Source: Falsiphaeobacter marinintestinus (GTDB taxonomy: Bacteria; Pseudomonadota; Alphaproteobacteria; Rhodobacterales; Rhodobacteraceae). From it: a DNA stretch of 64,000 nucleotides. The first letter of the stretch is position 1; each line of letters begins with the position of its first letter. Positions 54,177 to 63,843 of the stretch are shown here, one piece after another. The notes below the pieces were generated by a model, which had not been told where the DNA came from, ran no database searches, and worked only from the letters and a program-made list of their open reading frames with translations. Location of the stretch: positions 1 to 64,000 of the forward strand of contig NZ_VOGO01000016.1 in the NCBI RefSeq assembly GCF_007923355.1, given 5' to 3'. The position numbers were made by a program, and so were the translations under genes.

Positions 54177-55262
54177 ATGTATGTCGCAACCAAAGGCGGT
54201 GAGCGCGCAATCGAAAATGCCCATGCGTGGCTGGCCGAAGAACGCCGGGGCGATCCGGATGTCGCCGAACTGGGGCTGGAACAGATCCAGCAACAACTCA
54301 GCCTTGCTGTGACCCGGGTGATGGCCGAGGGGTCGCTATATGATCCGGACCTCGCGGCGCTGGCCATCAAACAGGCGCGTGGCGATCTGATCGAGGCGAT
54401 CTTTCTGATCCGCGCCTATCGCACGACCCTGCCAAGGTTCGGGCTGACCAACCCGGTTGAAACCGCTGATATGGCCTGTGACCGGCGGATTTCGGCGACC
54501 TTCAAGGATGCACCGGGCGGGCAGGTGCTGGGCCCGACTTTTGATTACACGCATCGGCTGCTGGATTTCAAACTGGCGGCTGACGGCGATGTGCCCGACG
54601 CGCCGCGCGCCGACCCCCGAATGGAACCGACGCCACATATCACCACATTCCTGCAGCGCGAAGATATCATTCAACCCGAACCCGGCAGCGACGAAACCCC
54701 CGGCGATCTGACCCGCGAACCGATGGCCTTTCCGGCAGATCGTGACATCCGCCTGCAATCACTGGCGCGCGGGGACGAGGGGTTCTTGCTGGGCATGGCC
54801 TATTCCACCCAGCGTGGATATGCTCGCACCCATGCGTTTGTTGGTGAGCTGCGGATCGGAAAGGTGCCGGTCGAAATGGAGATCCCCGAGTTGGGTTTTG
54901 CCATCGAGATTGGCGAGATCGACCTGACCGAATGCGAAACCATCAACCAGTTCAACGGCTCAAAAACCCAACCGCCACAGTTTACCCGGGGCTACGGGCT
55001 GGTGTTTGGGCAATCCGAACGCAAGGCCATCGCCGTGGCCCTGGTCGACCGGGCGCTGCGCTGGCGCGAGCTGGGCGAAGATAACCTGGGCGCCCCCGCA
55101 CAGGACGAGGAATTTGTGCTCAGCCATTGCGATAACATTCAGGCCACCGGATTTCTCGAACATATCAAACTGCCGCATTACGTGGACTTTCAGGCCGAGC
55201 TTGAACTGGTCCGCAAATTGCGCCGCGAGACGATGGGCGACCCGCAGGAGGCTGCGGAATGA
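54177..55262 (+). CDS. phnI: C-P lyase subunit PhnI
   Basis: 361 residues: MYVATKGGERAIENAHAWL, DYTHRLLDFKLAADGD, EPGSDETPGDLTREP and LGFAIEIGEIDLTECETINQ. PhnI joins the phosphonate to ribose with loss of adenine from ATP. Overlaps phnJ by 4 bases. Confidence 0.96.
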   Translation: MYVATKGGERAIENAHAWLAEERRGDPDVAELGLEQIQQQLSLAVTRVMAEGSLYDPDLAALAIKQARGDLIEAIFLIRAYRTTLPRFGLTNPVETADMACDRRISATFKDAPGGQVLGPTFDYTHRLLDFKLAADGDVPDAPRADPRMEPTPHITTFLQREDIIQPEPGSDETPGDLTREPMAFPADRDIRLQSLARGDEGFLLGMAYSTQRGYARTHAFVGELRIGKVPVEMEIPELGFAIEIGEIDLTECETINQFNGSKTQPPQFTRGYGLVFGQSERKAIAVALVDRALRWRELGEDNLGAPAQDEEFVLSHCDNIQATGFLEHIKLPHYVDFQAELELVRKLRRETMGDPQEAAE

Positions 55263-56116
55263 GCGCGTACAACTTCGCCTATCTCGACGAACAGACCAAA
55301 CGGATGATCCGCCGCGCCATCCTGAAAGGGCTTGCAATCCCGGGTTATCAGGTGCCCTTTGCCAGCCGCGAAATGCCAATGCCCTATGGCTGGGGCACCG
55401 GCGGCGTGCAGGTCAGCGCGGCGACGCTGACGCCTGAGGATACGTTGAAAGTGATCGATCAGGGGGCTGATGACACAACCAACGCCGTATCGCTCCGCAA
55501 GTTCTTTGAACGCACGGCAGGCGTGCCGACCACAGAAGAAACCACCAAAGCCACCGTTATCCAGACCCGCCACCGCATCCCCGAGGTGGAACTGGGCGAA
55601 GACCAGATCCTTGTCTATCAGGTGCCGATCCCGGAACCGTTGCGCTTTCTGGAGCCACGCGAAACCGAGACCCGCAAGATGCACAGTCTTGAGGAATACG
55701 GGCTGATGCATGTGAAACTCTACGAAGACATCAGCCAGCACGGCGCGATTGCGACGTCTTATGCCTATCCCGTCAAGGTGGCCGGGCGTTACGTGATGGA
55801 CCCGTCCCCGATCCCGAAATTCGACAACCCCAAGATGGAGATGGCCGCGATCCAGCTGTTTGGCGCGGGACGCGAACAGCGCATTTATGCGGTGCCACCC
55901 TATACGCAGGTGGTCAGCCTTGATTTTGATGATTACCCGTTCGAGCCGACCAAAGCCGATCACCCGTGTGACCTGTGCGGGGCCGAAGACAGCTATCTGG
56001 ACGAGGTGATCATGGATGACGCAGGCACGCGCATGTTTGTGTGTTCCGACGCCGATTACTGCCGATCCCGGCGCGACACCGGGCACACCGTTACGGCAAT
56101 TGGGGGGACGGTCTGA
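55259..56116 (+). CDS. phnJ: C-P lyase radical SAM subunit PhnJ
   Basis: 285 residues. The four conserved Cys are Cys237, Cys240, Cys262 and Cys268 (CDLCGAEDSYLDEV ... CSDADYC), three for the Fe-S cluster and the last for the thiyl radical. It cleaves the carbon-phosphorus bond. The core GHIJ is complete, so the lyase should be functional. Confidence 0.97.
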   Translation: MSAYNFAYLDEQTKRMIRRAILKGLAIPGYQVPFASREMPMPYGWGTGGVQVSAATLTPEDTLKVIDQGADDTTNAVSLRKFFERTAGVPTTEETTKATVIQTRHRIPEVELGEDQILVYQVPIPEPLRFLEPRETETRKMHSLEEYGLMHVKLYEDISQHGAIATSYAYPVKVAGRYVMDPSPIPKFDNPKMEMAAIQLFGAGREQRIYAVPPYTQVVSLDFDDYPFEPTKADHPCDLCGAEDSYLDEVIMDDAGTRMFVCSDADYCRSRRDTGHTVTAIGGTV

Positions 56117-56128
56117 TGGGGGCGGTGG

Positions 56129-56151
56129 AAAAATTTTCGACGAAAATTTTT
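56129..56151. repeat. Palindrome AAAAATTTTCG-A-CGAAAATTTTT
   Basis: Two perfect 11 bp arms around a central A in the phnJ-phnK gap. Shares the TTTTCGACGAAAA core with the palindrome between paaC and paaD (9520-9540). Both are intercistronic. Confidence 0.65.
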
Positions 56152-56168
56152 GGCGCAAGAGGTGAGCG

Positions 56169-56939
56169 ATGACTCCTTTGCTTCAGGTCCGGGACATTTC
56201 GCGGCGCTATGGGGCCCGGATCGGATGCTCGGACGTCTCTTTCGACCTGTTCCCGGGCGAAGTCATGGGGATTGTCGGGGAAAGTGGCTCGGGCAAATCG
56301 ACGTTGTTGAACTGTCTTGCCGGACATCTGGCCCCTGATACCGGTCAGGTCATCTTTGACACCCGGGCCGATGGTCCGGTGGATACCGTCATCATGTCAG
56401 AACCCGCCCGCCGGATGCTGGGGCGCACGGATTGGGCATTTGTGCACCAGCATGCCCGCGACGGGCTGCGGATGGGCGTCAGTGCTGGGGGCAATATCGG
56501 TGAACGTCTGATGGCTGTCGGTGCGCGCCATTATGGAGACATCCGGGCTCAGGCCTCCGATTGGCTGGGTCGGGTCGAGATTGCCGAGGACCGTATCGAT
56601 GACCGGCCAACGGCGTATTCCGGTGGCATGCAGCAGCGCTTGCAGATTGCGCGCAATCTGGTGACAGACCCGCGTCTGGTGTTCATGGATGAGCCGACCG
56701 GCGGACTGGATGTCAGCGTGCAGGCCCGTTTGCTGGATTTGCTGCGCGGTCTGGTGCGCCAGATGGGGCTTAGCGCGTTGATCGTGACCCATGATCTGGC
56801 CGTTGTGCGTTTGTTGGCGGACCGGCTGATGGTCATGAAAGACGGCCATGTGGTCGAAGCCGGGCTGACCGATCAGGTGCTGGACGATCCGCAACATGCC
56901 TATACGCAACTGCTTGTGTCGTCGGTTCTGCAGGTTTGA
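56169..56939 (+). CDS. phnK: C-P lyase ABC-type ATPase PhnK
   Basis: 256 residues. Walker [10 protein letters not shown], signature [13 protein letters not shown], Walker [14 protein letters not shown]. PhnK docks on the core complex rather than on a transporter. Its TGA stop is supplied by the TGAGTATTT of the repeat arm that follows. Confidence 0.95.
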   Translation: MTPLLQVRDISRRYGARIGCSDVSFDLFPGEVMGIVGESGSGKSTLLNCLAGHLAPDTGQVIFDTRADGPVDTVIMSEPARRMLGRTDWAFVHQHARDGLRMGVSAGGNIGERLMAVGARHYGDIRAQASDWLGRVEIAEDRIDDRPTAYSGGMQQRLQIARNLVTDPRLVFMDEPTGGLDVSVQARLLDLLRGLVRQMGLSALIVTHDLAVVRLLADRLMVMKDGHVVEAGLTDQVLDDPQHAYTQLLVSSVLQV

Positions 56940-56957
56940 GTATTTGGAAAGAGAAGA
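56935..56957 (+). repeat. Half intergenic repeat between phnK and phnL
   Basis: TTTGAGTATTTGGAAAGAGA then AGA: one arm of the dispersed repeat, without a partner. It includes the phnK stop codon, and its AAAGAGAAGA tract sits where the phnL ribosome binding site should be. Confidence 0.65.
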
Positions 56958-56961
56958 TGAG

Positions 56962-57645
56962 ATGATCAGGGTAACCGACGTTTCCAAGACATTCACGCTG
57001 CACAATCAGGGCGGTGCGGTCATTCCGGTGATGCTGGGCGCGAAAGTGTCAGTGGAGGCGGGTGAATGCGTCGCGCTGACCGGTGCGTCAGGGGCCGGGA
57101 AATCGACGCTGATGCGGCTGATCTATGGCAACTACCTTGCCACTTCCGGGCAGATCCGGGTCGGTGATCTGGATGTGGCAACAGCCGCCCCGCGCGAGAT
57201 TCTTCAGCTCAGGCGCGACACGCTGGGGTATGTCAGCCAGTTTCTGCGGGTTGTGCCCAGGGTGGCAACGCTGGACGTGGTCGCCGAGCCGCTTCTGACC
57301 CTTGGTGTTGACGTTGAACAGGCCCGGGACCGGGCTGCCGGTTTGCTGACGCAACTCAACATTCCCGAGCGGCTCTGGTCTCTTAGCCCGACCACGTTTT
57401 CCGGTGGCGAACAGCAGCGCGTGAACATCGCGCGCGGGTTTGTGCATGATTATCCGGCCTTGCTGCTTGATGAACCGACCGCCAGTCTGGATCCGCAAAA
57501 CCGTGAGGTCGTGTTGTCGCTGATTGAGACCGCCAAGAGGCGCGGGGCGGCGATTGTCGGTATCTTTCACGATGTCGCGGCGCGCGATCGGGTGTGCGAC
57601 CATGAGGTTGATGTGTCGGGTTTTGCACCAAAGGAGGCTGCATGA
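56962..57645 (+). CDS. phnL: C-P lyase ABC-type ATPase PhnL
   Basis: 227 residues from ATG 56962 ([18 protein letters not shown]). Walker [10 protein letters not shown], signature [15 protein letters not shown], Walker [13 protein letters not shown]. It pairs with PhnK on the core complex. The frame's earlier start falls inside phnK. Confidence 0.95.
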   Translation: MIRVTDVSKTFTLHNQGGAVIPVMLGAKVSVEAGECVALTGASGAGKSTLMRLIYGNYLATSGQIRVGDLDVATAAPREILQLRRDTLGYVSQFLRVVPRVATLDVVAEPLLTLGVDVEQARDRAAGLLTQLNIPERLWSLSPTTFSGGEQQRVNIARGFVHDYPALLLDEPTASLDPQNREVVLSLIETAKRRGAAIVGIFHDVAARDRVCDHEVDVSGFAPKEAA

Positions 57646-58190
57646 TCCGCGCGCCCGTCATTGCTGTGGTCGGCCCGTCAGGCGTTGGCAAGGACAGCGT
57701 GATGCACGCTCTGGCGGCGCATGATGACGGGTTCCGTCTGGTTCAGCGGGTGATCACCCGCGACGCGATGGCGGGTGGTGAACGCTTCGAGGCGGCCAGC
57801 GAGGCAGACTTTCTGCAGCGCGATGCGGACGGGGACTTTGTTCTCAGCTGGCAGGCTCATGACTTGCACTATGGCATCCTCCAAACCATCGAAGACCTTC
57901 GGGTTGGCGCGCGGGCGCTGTTGGTGAACCTGTCACGCTCGGTTCTGCTGGACGCGCAGGCGCGTCTTGCCCCCTTCGTCGTGGTGTCGCTGACGGCGGA
58001 TCCCGGGCTTTTGGCACGGCGACTGGCCAACCGCGGGCGCGAGGATGCGACCGATCAGGCGCGGCGGTTGACGCGTGCGTCGGCCGCCTTGCCGGACGGG
58101 CTGAACACGGTGATCACTATCGACAACAGCGGGCCGCTCGACGCGACGGTCACCGCGATTCTGGCGCGGCTTCAGCCGGAAAGCGTGTAA
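57642..58190 (+). CDS. phnN: Ribose 1,5-bisphosphate phosphokinase PhnN
   Basis: 182 residues with P-loop GPSGVGKDS of the guanylate-kinase-like type, [11 protein letters not shown] lid, and [20 protein letters not shown]. It makes PRPP from ribose 1,5-bisphosphate, the end of the phosphonate route. The start overlaps phnL by 4 bases; the end overlaps the DUF1045 gene on the opposite strand by 19 bases. Confidence 0.93.
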   Translation: MIRAPVIAVVGPSGVGKDSVMHALAAHDDGFRLVQRVITRDAMAGGERFEAASEADFLQRDADGDFVLSWQAHDLHYGILQTIEDLRVGARALLVNLSRSVLLDAQARLAPFVVVSLTADPGLLARRLANRGREDATDQARRLTRASAALPDGLNTVITIDNSGPLDATVTAILARLQPESV

Positions 58191-58858
58191 CGATGGATCA
58201 GATGAAACTGCCCGTCTTCGTCTTCGCCGACCAAGGCCAGGTCGTGCATCACCAAAGGCGTGGGCAACAACGGGCAAAGCTGCGCTTCAAGGGCGGCGAT
58301 CACCGGGGGCAGCTCGGCTTTCGGCAGTTTCCCGGACAGGGTGATGTGAAAGCGGAAATCATCCATCACGTATGGATAGCCCCATTGCACAAAGTTGGCC
58401 TCTTGCGTCTTGCTCAGTGCGGAAGAGCGTCGCTTAGCCAGTTCAGCCTCGCTTGCCGGGGCACGAAACCGGTCAAGTTCGCGGACACAGCGGGCGGCCA
58501 ATGCGCCGAACGCCGGGTCTTGCGGGGGGCACAATGCCAGAAACCGGCCCAGCCGTGTCAGGGTCAGCCCCTGCAGGCGCACCGGGGCCAGACTGGCGCA
58601 CAGACGCTCCATCGCGACTTCAAGATCGCCCAGACTCGTGCCTTCAGCCAGCCGGAATGGCGGTTTGATCGTCCCGTGCAGCCCGTATTTGCGCGGCGTC
58701 CGGGTGATCTGATCCACCGGCGCGGGCAACCCGGCAATATCGGGGTGCGCAATGGCGCATCCGGCTTCCATATCCCACCCCAGCCAGGCGGTCGCCCAGC
58801 GGGTCCAATCCGCCCCGGCAGGTGGCGCATAATAGATTGCAAAGCGTTTGAACGTCAT
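58172..58858 (-). CDS. DUF1045 (2H phosphoesterase-like) phosphonate-associated protein
   Basis: 228 residues from ATG 58858 (MTFKRFAIYYAPPAG). Two HxT-type motifs, LHGTIKPPF and FRFHITLSG, are those of the 2H phosphoesterase fold. It would plausibly open the cyclic ribose 1,2-phosphate made by PhnJ, a role otherwise given to PhnP, which I do not see here. It lies in reverse orientation inside the phn operon, between phnN and phnM. Confidence 0.88.
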   Translation of the reverse strand: MTFKRFAIYYAPPAGADWTRWATAWLGWDMEAGCAIAHPDIAGLPAPVDQITRTPRKYGLHGTIKPPFRLAEGTSLGDLEVAMERLCASLAPVRLQGLTLTRLGRFLALCPPQDPAFGALAARCVRELDRFRAPASEAELAKRRSSALSKTQEANFVQWGYPYVMDDFRFHITLSGKLPKAELPPVIAALEAQLCPLLPTPLVMHDLALVGEDEDGQFHLIHRYTLSG

Positions 58859-58903
58859 GCGGGCTCCGGTCGGCTGATGCAGTTCCAAAAGGTGTGACCC
58901 CAG

Positions 58904-60046
58904 ATGACAGATGAGTTGATTCTTGCCAATGCGACCCTCGTTCTTCCCACCGAAACCCGCGTGGGCAGCATCAGGGTCGCCAACGGGCATATCGCCGCCA
59001 TCGACAGCGGAGCGTCGATCCCGCCGGGCGCAATCGATTGCAACAAGGATTACCTCAGCCCCGGCCTGATCGAGCTGCATACCGACAATCTTGAACGTCA
59101 TATCGAACCGCGTCCCAAGGTCGACTGGCCGCATGCCCCGGCCATTCTGGCCCATGACGCCGAACTGGCGGGCACCGGCATCACCACCGTGTTCGATGCC
59201 ATGCGGGTCGGGTCGATCCCGTCCGGCAAGGGGCGTTACAAACGATATGCCCGCGCCCTGTCGCGCGAACTGTGGGAGCTGCGCGATGCGGATGCGTTGA
59301 AAATCAGCCACTTCCTGCACCTGCGCGCCGAAGTGTGTTCTGAAACCCTGATCGAAGAGATGGACGAATTCGGCCCCGATGACCGCGTCGGGTTGGTCAG
59401 CCTGATGGACCATACCCCCGGGCAACGTCAGTTTCGCGATATGGTCAAGCTTGAGGCCTATCTGAAAGGCAAACTGGCGTTGACCGGGGATGACTTCCTG
59501 CAGCATGTCGCCAGTCTCAAGGCGCTGCGCGACCGGGTCGGGGATCATCACGAGATCGCAGCCGTGACGGCGGCGAACAGGTACGGCGCGGTGCTGGCCA
59601 GCCATGACGACACGACGCAGGAACAGGTCTCGGTATCCGCAGCCCACGGCATCCGGCTGGCTGAATTTCCAACCACGGTCGAGGCCGCACAGGCCTGCAA
59701 CGCCAATGGCATCGCCGTCATGATGGGCGCGCCGAACCTGATCCGGGGCGCATCGCATTCGGGCAACGTCGCCGCCGGTGATCTGGCACAGCTTGACCTG
59801 CTCGACATCCTGTCGTCCGATTATGTCCCGGCGGCCCTGCTGCTTGCTGCGGTTCAGTTGGGCCAGCTTTGGGGTGACATGGCGCGCGGGATCTCGACCG
59901 TGACGATGGCCCCGGCCCGCGCCGTGGCGTTATCTGATCGCGGAGTGATCGAGGTCGGCAAACGCGCCGACCTGATCCGCTTCGGGCTGCAAAAAGACGT
60001 GCCCGCCCTGCGCGCAGTCTGGTCGCGGGGCGCGCGCGTCGCCTGA
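58904..60046 (+). CDS. phnM: Phosphonate triphosphate pyrophosphohydrolase PhnM
   Basis: 380 residues of the amidohydrolase fold. LSPGLIELHTDNLERHIEP (metal site), LMDHTPGQRQF and SSDYVPAALLLAA are PhnM features. It removes pyrophosphate from ribose 1-phosphonate 5-triphosphate. It starts 45 bases after the start codon of the reverse DUF1045 gene, so it may need its own promoter there, or readthrough across an antisense gene. Confidence 0.95.
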   Translation: MTDELILANATLVLPTETRVGSIRVANGHIAAIDSGASIPPGAIDCNKDYLSPGLIELHTDNLERHIEPRPKVDWPHAPAILAHDAELAGTGITTVFDAMRVGSIPSGKGRYKRYARALSRELWELRDADALKISHFLHLRAEVCSETLIEEMDEFGPDDRVGLVSLMDHTPGQRQFRDMVKLEAYLKGKLALTGDDFLQHVASLKALRDRVGDHHEIAAVTAANRYGAVLASHDDTTQEQVSVSAAHGIRLAEFPTTVEAAQACNANGIAVMMGAPNLIRGASHSGNVAAGDLAQLDLLDILSSDYVPAALLLAAVQLGQLWGDMARGISTVTMAPARAVALSDRGVIEVGKRADLIRFGLQKDVPALRAVWSRGARVA

Positions 60047-60049
60047 CGT

Positions 60050-60355
60050 CTATTCAGTTCGGATCTGGCGTTGCCCGTCGGCAAAGACCTGTGTCCACGA
60101 CAGGATCTGATACGAGGCCCGCAACCCGGTCGGCCAGAACGGATCGGCTTTGACCAACGCGTCGGCGGCGTCTGCCGTTGGCGTGTTGACGATCCAGATG
60201 CCTCCGGCACCGATGCCATCTGCATCCGTCAACGGGCCAGCGGACACGACCGTTTCGGCATGGGCCTCCAGAAACGCAAGATGCGCGTCCATATGGCGGG
60301 GTCGGATGGCTGGGTCAGCGTCGGGGTTGTCCTGAAACAGAATGACAAAGGGCAT
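60050..60355 (-). CDS. YciI-like protein
   Basis: 101 residues with the YCII pattern: FVILFQDNPDA, RHMDAHLAFLEAH, VSAGPLTD, GGIWIVNTPTADAADALVKADPF. A ferredoxin-like fold with a conserved His-Asp pair; function unknown in general. Divergent from the LysR gene by 66 bases and tail to tail with phnM. Confidence 0.85.
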   Translation of the reverse strand: MPFVILFQDNPDADPAIRPRHMDAHLAFLEAHAETVVSAGPLTDADGIGAGGIWIVNTPTADAADALVKADPFWPTGLRASYQILSWTQVFADGQRQIRTE

Positions 60356-60421
60356 GGGGGATCTCCTGATGAGGTGCCCGCTCAGAATGACCCGGCAAAG
60401 ATATAGGTTGAATACGCATCA

Positions 60422-61300
60422 ATGCCGATGGAAACTGCAAAAATGCAGGACTTGGATTGGGATGATCTGAAACACGCCCTTGCCGTGGCCCGGGCCGGAT
60501 CACTGGCCGAAGCCGCGCGCACGCTTGGCGTCAATGAAACGACGGTGGCCCGCCGCATTCGGGCGCTAGAGGCACAGGTCGGCGCCCCGCTGTTCGTGCC
60601 CGGCGCCAGAAATACGCGCCACCCCACGGAAACCGGCGCAGCGGTGATCCGTGCCGCGGAACGGGTGGAACAGGCCTGCTTATCCATGCGCGATGACATC
60701 GGCCTTGCCCGGGGTCAGTTGTCGGGGGTGGTCCGCATCACCTCGGTGCCGATGATCGTCAACCGGATCCTGGTGCCGCATCTGCCCGCGTTCCTGCACC
60801 GCTACCCCGGCCTGAACATCGAACTGGTACCTGACTCCCGCAACCTCAGCCTGACCCGGCGCGAGGCGGATCTGGCGCTGCGGCTGGGCCGTCCGCAAAC
60901 CGGCGGGATGGATCTCAAAACCCGCAAGCTGGGACAACTCCGATACGATGCCTATGGCCGCGCCGATGCGCCGTGTTTGTGGATTACCTATGACGACGCG
61001 CACGCCCACCTGCCACAGGCGCGCTGGCTGGCTGCCCGGCCCGCCAATGAAAAATCGGCCGTGCGGGTGTGTGACATCGAAACAGCGTATGAGGCGGTCG
61101 CCGAGGGTCTTGGCAAAACCCTTCTGCCCAGCCTGATTGGCGATGCCGACCCGCGATTGCAGAAGATTGCGGATCAGCCAGACCTTCCAACGCGCGAGGT
61201 CTGGCTTGTGTCGCACGCCGACCCCGACCCAACCCGCGCCATAACTGCCGCCAAATCATGGCTCGCCAGCATCACCTGGGCGGACGCTCCGCCGCGCTAG
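60422..61300 (+). CDS. LysR family transcriptional regulator
   Basis: 292 residues. HTH residues 10-60 (DDLKHALAVARAGSLAEAAR, LGVNETTVARRIRALEAQ), followed by a periplasmic-binding-type effector domain. It is divergent from the YciI-like gene, the usual layout for a LysR regulator and its target. Confidence 0.88.
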   Translation: MPMETAKMQDLDWDDLKHALAVARAGSLAEAARTLGVNETTVARRIRALEAQVGAPLFVPGARNTRHPTETGAAVIRAAERVEQACLSMRDDIGLARGQLSGVVRITSVPMIVNRILVPHLPAFLHRYPGLNIELVPDSRNLSLTRREADLALRLGRPQTGGMDLKTRKLGQLRYDAYGRADAPCLWITYDDAHAHLPQARWLAARPANEKSAVRVCDIETAYEAVAEGLGKTLLPSLIGDADPRLQKIADQPDLPTREVWLVSHADPDPTRAITAAKSWLASITWADAPPR

Positions 61301-61550
61301 AACGCGCCCTCAGCTACGCCCCAAGCAGACCCGGAAACCGGTGCTGCAGGTTCCAACACGTGCCCTCCCCGGTGCCTCGAAAAATGGGCCCCAAGACTCC
61401 CTTTGGTACAATTGACCCGGAACTGGCTTGCAACGACCATGACAGCCCGATGCAAAATTTTGGTCAGCGCGGATCTTGCCGCACAACCGACGGCGCCCAT
61501 CCATTGGGAGCCGCACCAAAGACGTCCTAACCGACAGGGGGAATGAACCA

Positions 61551-63484
61551 ATGCTCAACAGACTGTCTTCCGCAACACTGGTAGCCCTGATTGCCGGATC
61601 AATGACCGCAGTCGCCCAAACCGCTGACGATGATCCAATCGGTATGGTCCCAAACGAGGCTGACAGCGGCGCTCTGCCGGGTGGGCGCAGTTACTCTCCC
61701 TATGCGCAGCGCAACTATCCGACGCGGGTGTATTGGGCGATACCCACGTGCACACGGACAATTCTCTTGATGCACGCGGCTTTGGCGTGACGCTTGATGT
61801 GGCCGATGCCTACCGATTTGCGCGCGGCGAAGAAGTCGTCACCAGCCACGGCATACCTTTCAAGCTGAGGGCGCCGCTCGACTGGCTGGTGGTGGCCGAT
61901 CACTCCGACGGTATGGGCGCGATGAAACAGATCATTGCCGGCAACCCGACCCTGCTGGCCGACCCGACCGTCCGGGGCTGGAGCCGGGCCATGAACGCAG
62001 GTGGCGAGGCCGCGTTTCAGGCGACCATGGACGTGATCAACGCCTTTGCCCTTGGCCAGACGCCCGATGTCGTGCTGGACAAATCGTTCCAGCAGACGGT
62101 TTGGGATGACTATCTGGTCACGGCCGAGAACTTTAACGACCCCGGCGTGTTCACCACGATGATCGGATACGAATGGACCTCGACCGAAAACGGCAACAAC
62201 CTGCACCGAAACGTTCTGTATCGCGATGGTCCGATCCGGGCGAGCATGATGCGCCCCTACACCACAGCCGAAAGCTTTAACCCCGAAGACCTGTGGCGCT
62301 GGATGGAGGCTTACGAAGAAAGAACCTCGGGCCGGGTTCTTGCGATTGCCCACAACGGCAACATGTCCAACGGCATCATGTTCCCGGTCGAAACCAACCC
62401 CGCCACCGGCGAGCCGCTGACCGGTGACTATGCCGAGATGCGTGCCGCCTGGGAGCCATTGTATGAGGTGACCCAGATCAAGGGGGATGGCGAAACCCAC
62501 CCAATGCTGTCGCCCACCGATGAATTTGCCGATTTCGAGACCCTGGAACTGGGCAACCTGAACCTCACGGTCCCGAAAGAACCGGACATGATCAAATACG
62601 AATATGCCCGCCAGGCGCTGCGCGATGGCATGGCGATGGAAGACAAACTGGGCACAAACCCCTACAAGTTCGGTATGGTGGGGTCCTCGGACACACATAC
62701 CGCCCTCGCGGCAGTGGCTGAAGAAAACTACATCGGCAAACACGCCGGAACCGAACCATCCGCCGACCGTATCGATCACCCGATGGCCAAGTTCGAAGGC
62801 CGGCAATACGAAGGCTGGTCAATGTCTGCGTCAGGGTATGCCGCCGTCTGGGCCACAGGCAACACACGCAAGGAAATCTGGGACGCAATGGCCCGCAAAG
62901 AGGTCTATGCCACGACCGGCCCGCGCATGACGGTTCGCTTCTTCGGCGGCTGGGATTTTGACGAGGCCGATGTTGCCAATCGCCTGCCCGCAGAAGCCGG
63001 CTATGCCAAGGGTGTCCCCATGGGCGGCACATTGTCCGACCCGTCCGAGGGTGCCACGGCTCCCACATTCATTGTCGGTGCCATGCGCGATCCCAACAGC
63101 GGTAACCTTGACCGGGTGCAGATCATCAAAGGCTGGCTGAACCAGGATGGCAGCACCAGTGAGCAGGTCTATGATGTGATCTGGAGCGACATGGACACAC
63201 GTCCCTTGGGCAGCGACGGAAAGGTGCCGCCGGTCGGCAACACGGTTGACGTGGCCAGCGCGACCTGGACCAACAGCATCGGCGAACCGGAATTGCTGGC
63301 GCTCTGGCAGGACCCGGATTTCGATCCGGCACAAAAGGCATTCTACTATGCGCGCGTGCTCGAAATTCCCACACCCCGTTGGACCGCCTATGACGCCAAA
63401 CGGTTCGGCCTGACCCCGGGCCCGGAAGTTCCGATGACCATCCAGGAACGCGCCTACACCTCGCCAATCTGGTACGACCAGTAA
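61551..63484 (+). pseudogene. DUF3604 exported PHP-like protein, split by a frameshift
   Basis: ATG 61551 opens a signal peptide (LSSATLVALIAGSMTAVAQ) and continues to YAQRNYPTRVYW, then leaves the family frame at TTGGGCGAT (61733-61741). The next frame resumes at once with GDTHVHTDNSLDARGFGV and runs to 63484. Reading GGGG instead of GGG at 61735-61737 restores one 645-residue protein joined as RVYWGDTHVHTD, which fits DUF3604. Metal motifs are intact: GDTHVHT, VADHSDGMG, IAHNGNMS and SSDTHTA. Either a recent natural frameshift or a homopolymer sequencing error; the open frame of 1750 bases afterwards shows little decay. Presumed exported metallohydrolase. Confidence 0.85.
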
Positions 63485-63512
63485 CCTGTGACTGACTTGG
63501 CCTGCCAAAAAG

Positions 63513-63548
63513 CGACGCCGCCATTGAGCCTTTCAATCGGCGGCGTCG
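63513..63548 (+). terminator. Terminator hairpin after the DUF3604 gene
   Basis: CGACGCCGCC at 63513-63522 pairs with GGCGGCGTCG at 63539-63548, and inner ATTGA/TCAAT extends the stem with one bulge. It starts 29 bases after the stop at 63484. Confidence 0.6.
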
Positions 63549-63843
63549 TCCCGCTCTCCAGAAGGTCATATGCCTCGCGGAAAACGGCAGTTCCGAGCCC
63601 AGCGCGGACCTCAAGCCCAAACGCAGAATCGGTCACAAACGGCGGAGACCGGCCATTCGCTGCGGTCGCGAACCTGAAATTTTGATGCATTGGAAGCCGA
63701 CATTCAGATGGCTTGGAGCTGGACTTTCCTCGACAAAACCGCGGACCGAATCAGAGGAAAAATCCCCAAGTTCAAATATTCGGCGGTGCGGGCGACGGCT
63801 GGCCAAAGATCAAAGCGCCCCGGTTCACCGGGGCGCGCGCAGA
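63549..63843. other. Gap between the DUF3604 terminator and the globin-like gene
   Basis: Apart from the hairpin at 63815-63836, I see nothing convincing. A 78-residue reverse frame (63454-63690) runs through the DUF3604 3' end and terminator and has no protein-like features. Confidence 0.5.
63815..63836 (-). terminator. Terminator hairpin for the globin-like gene
   Basis: GCGCCCCGG, loop TTCA, CCGGGGCGC: a perfect 9 bp stem 8 bases beyond the stop of the minus-strand gene, followed on that strand by CTTTGATCTTTGG. Confidence 0.65.

Noticed and set aside
63454-63690. A 78-residue reverse frame
   Set aside because: Runs through the 3' end of the DUF3604 gene and its terminator, and has no recognisable protein pattern.
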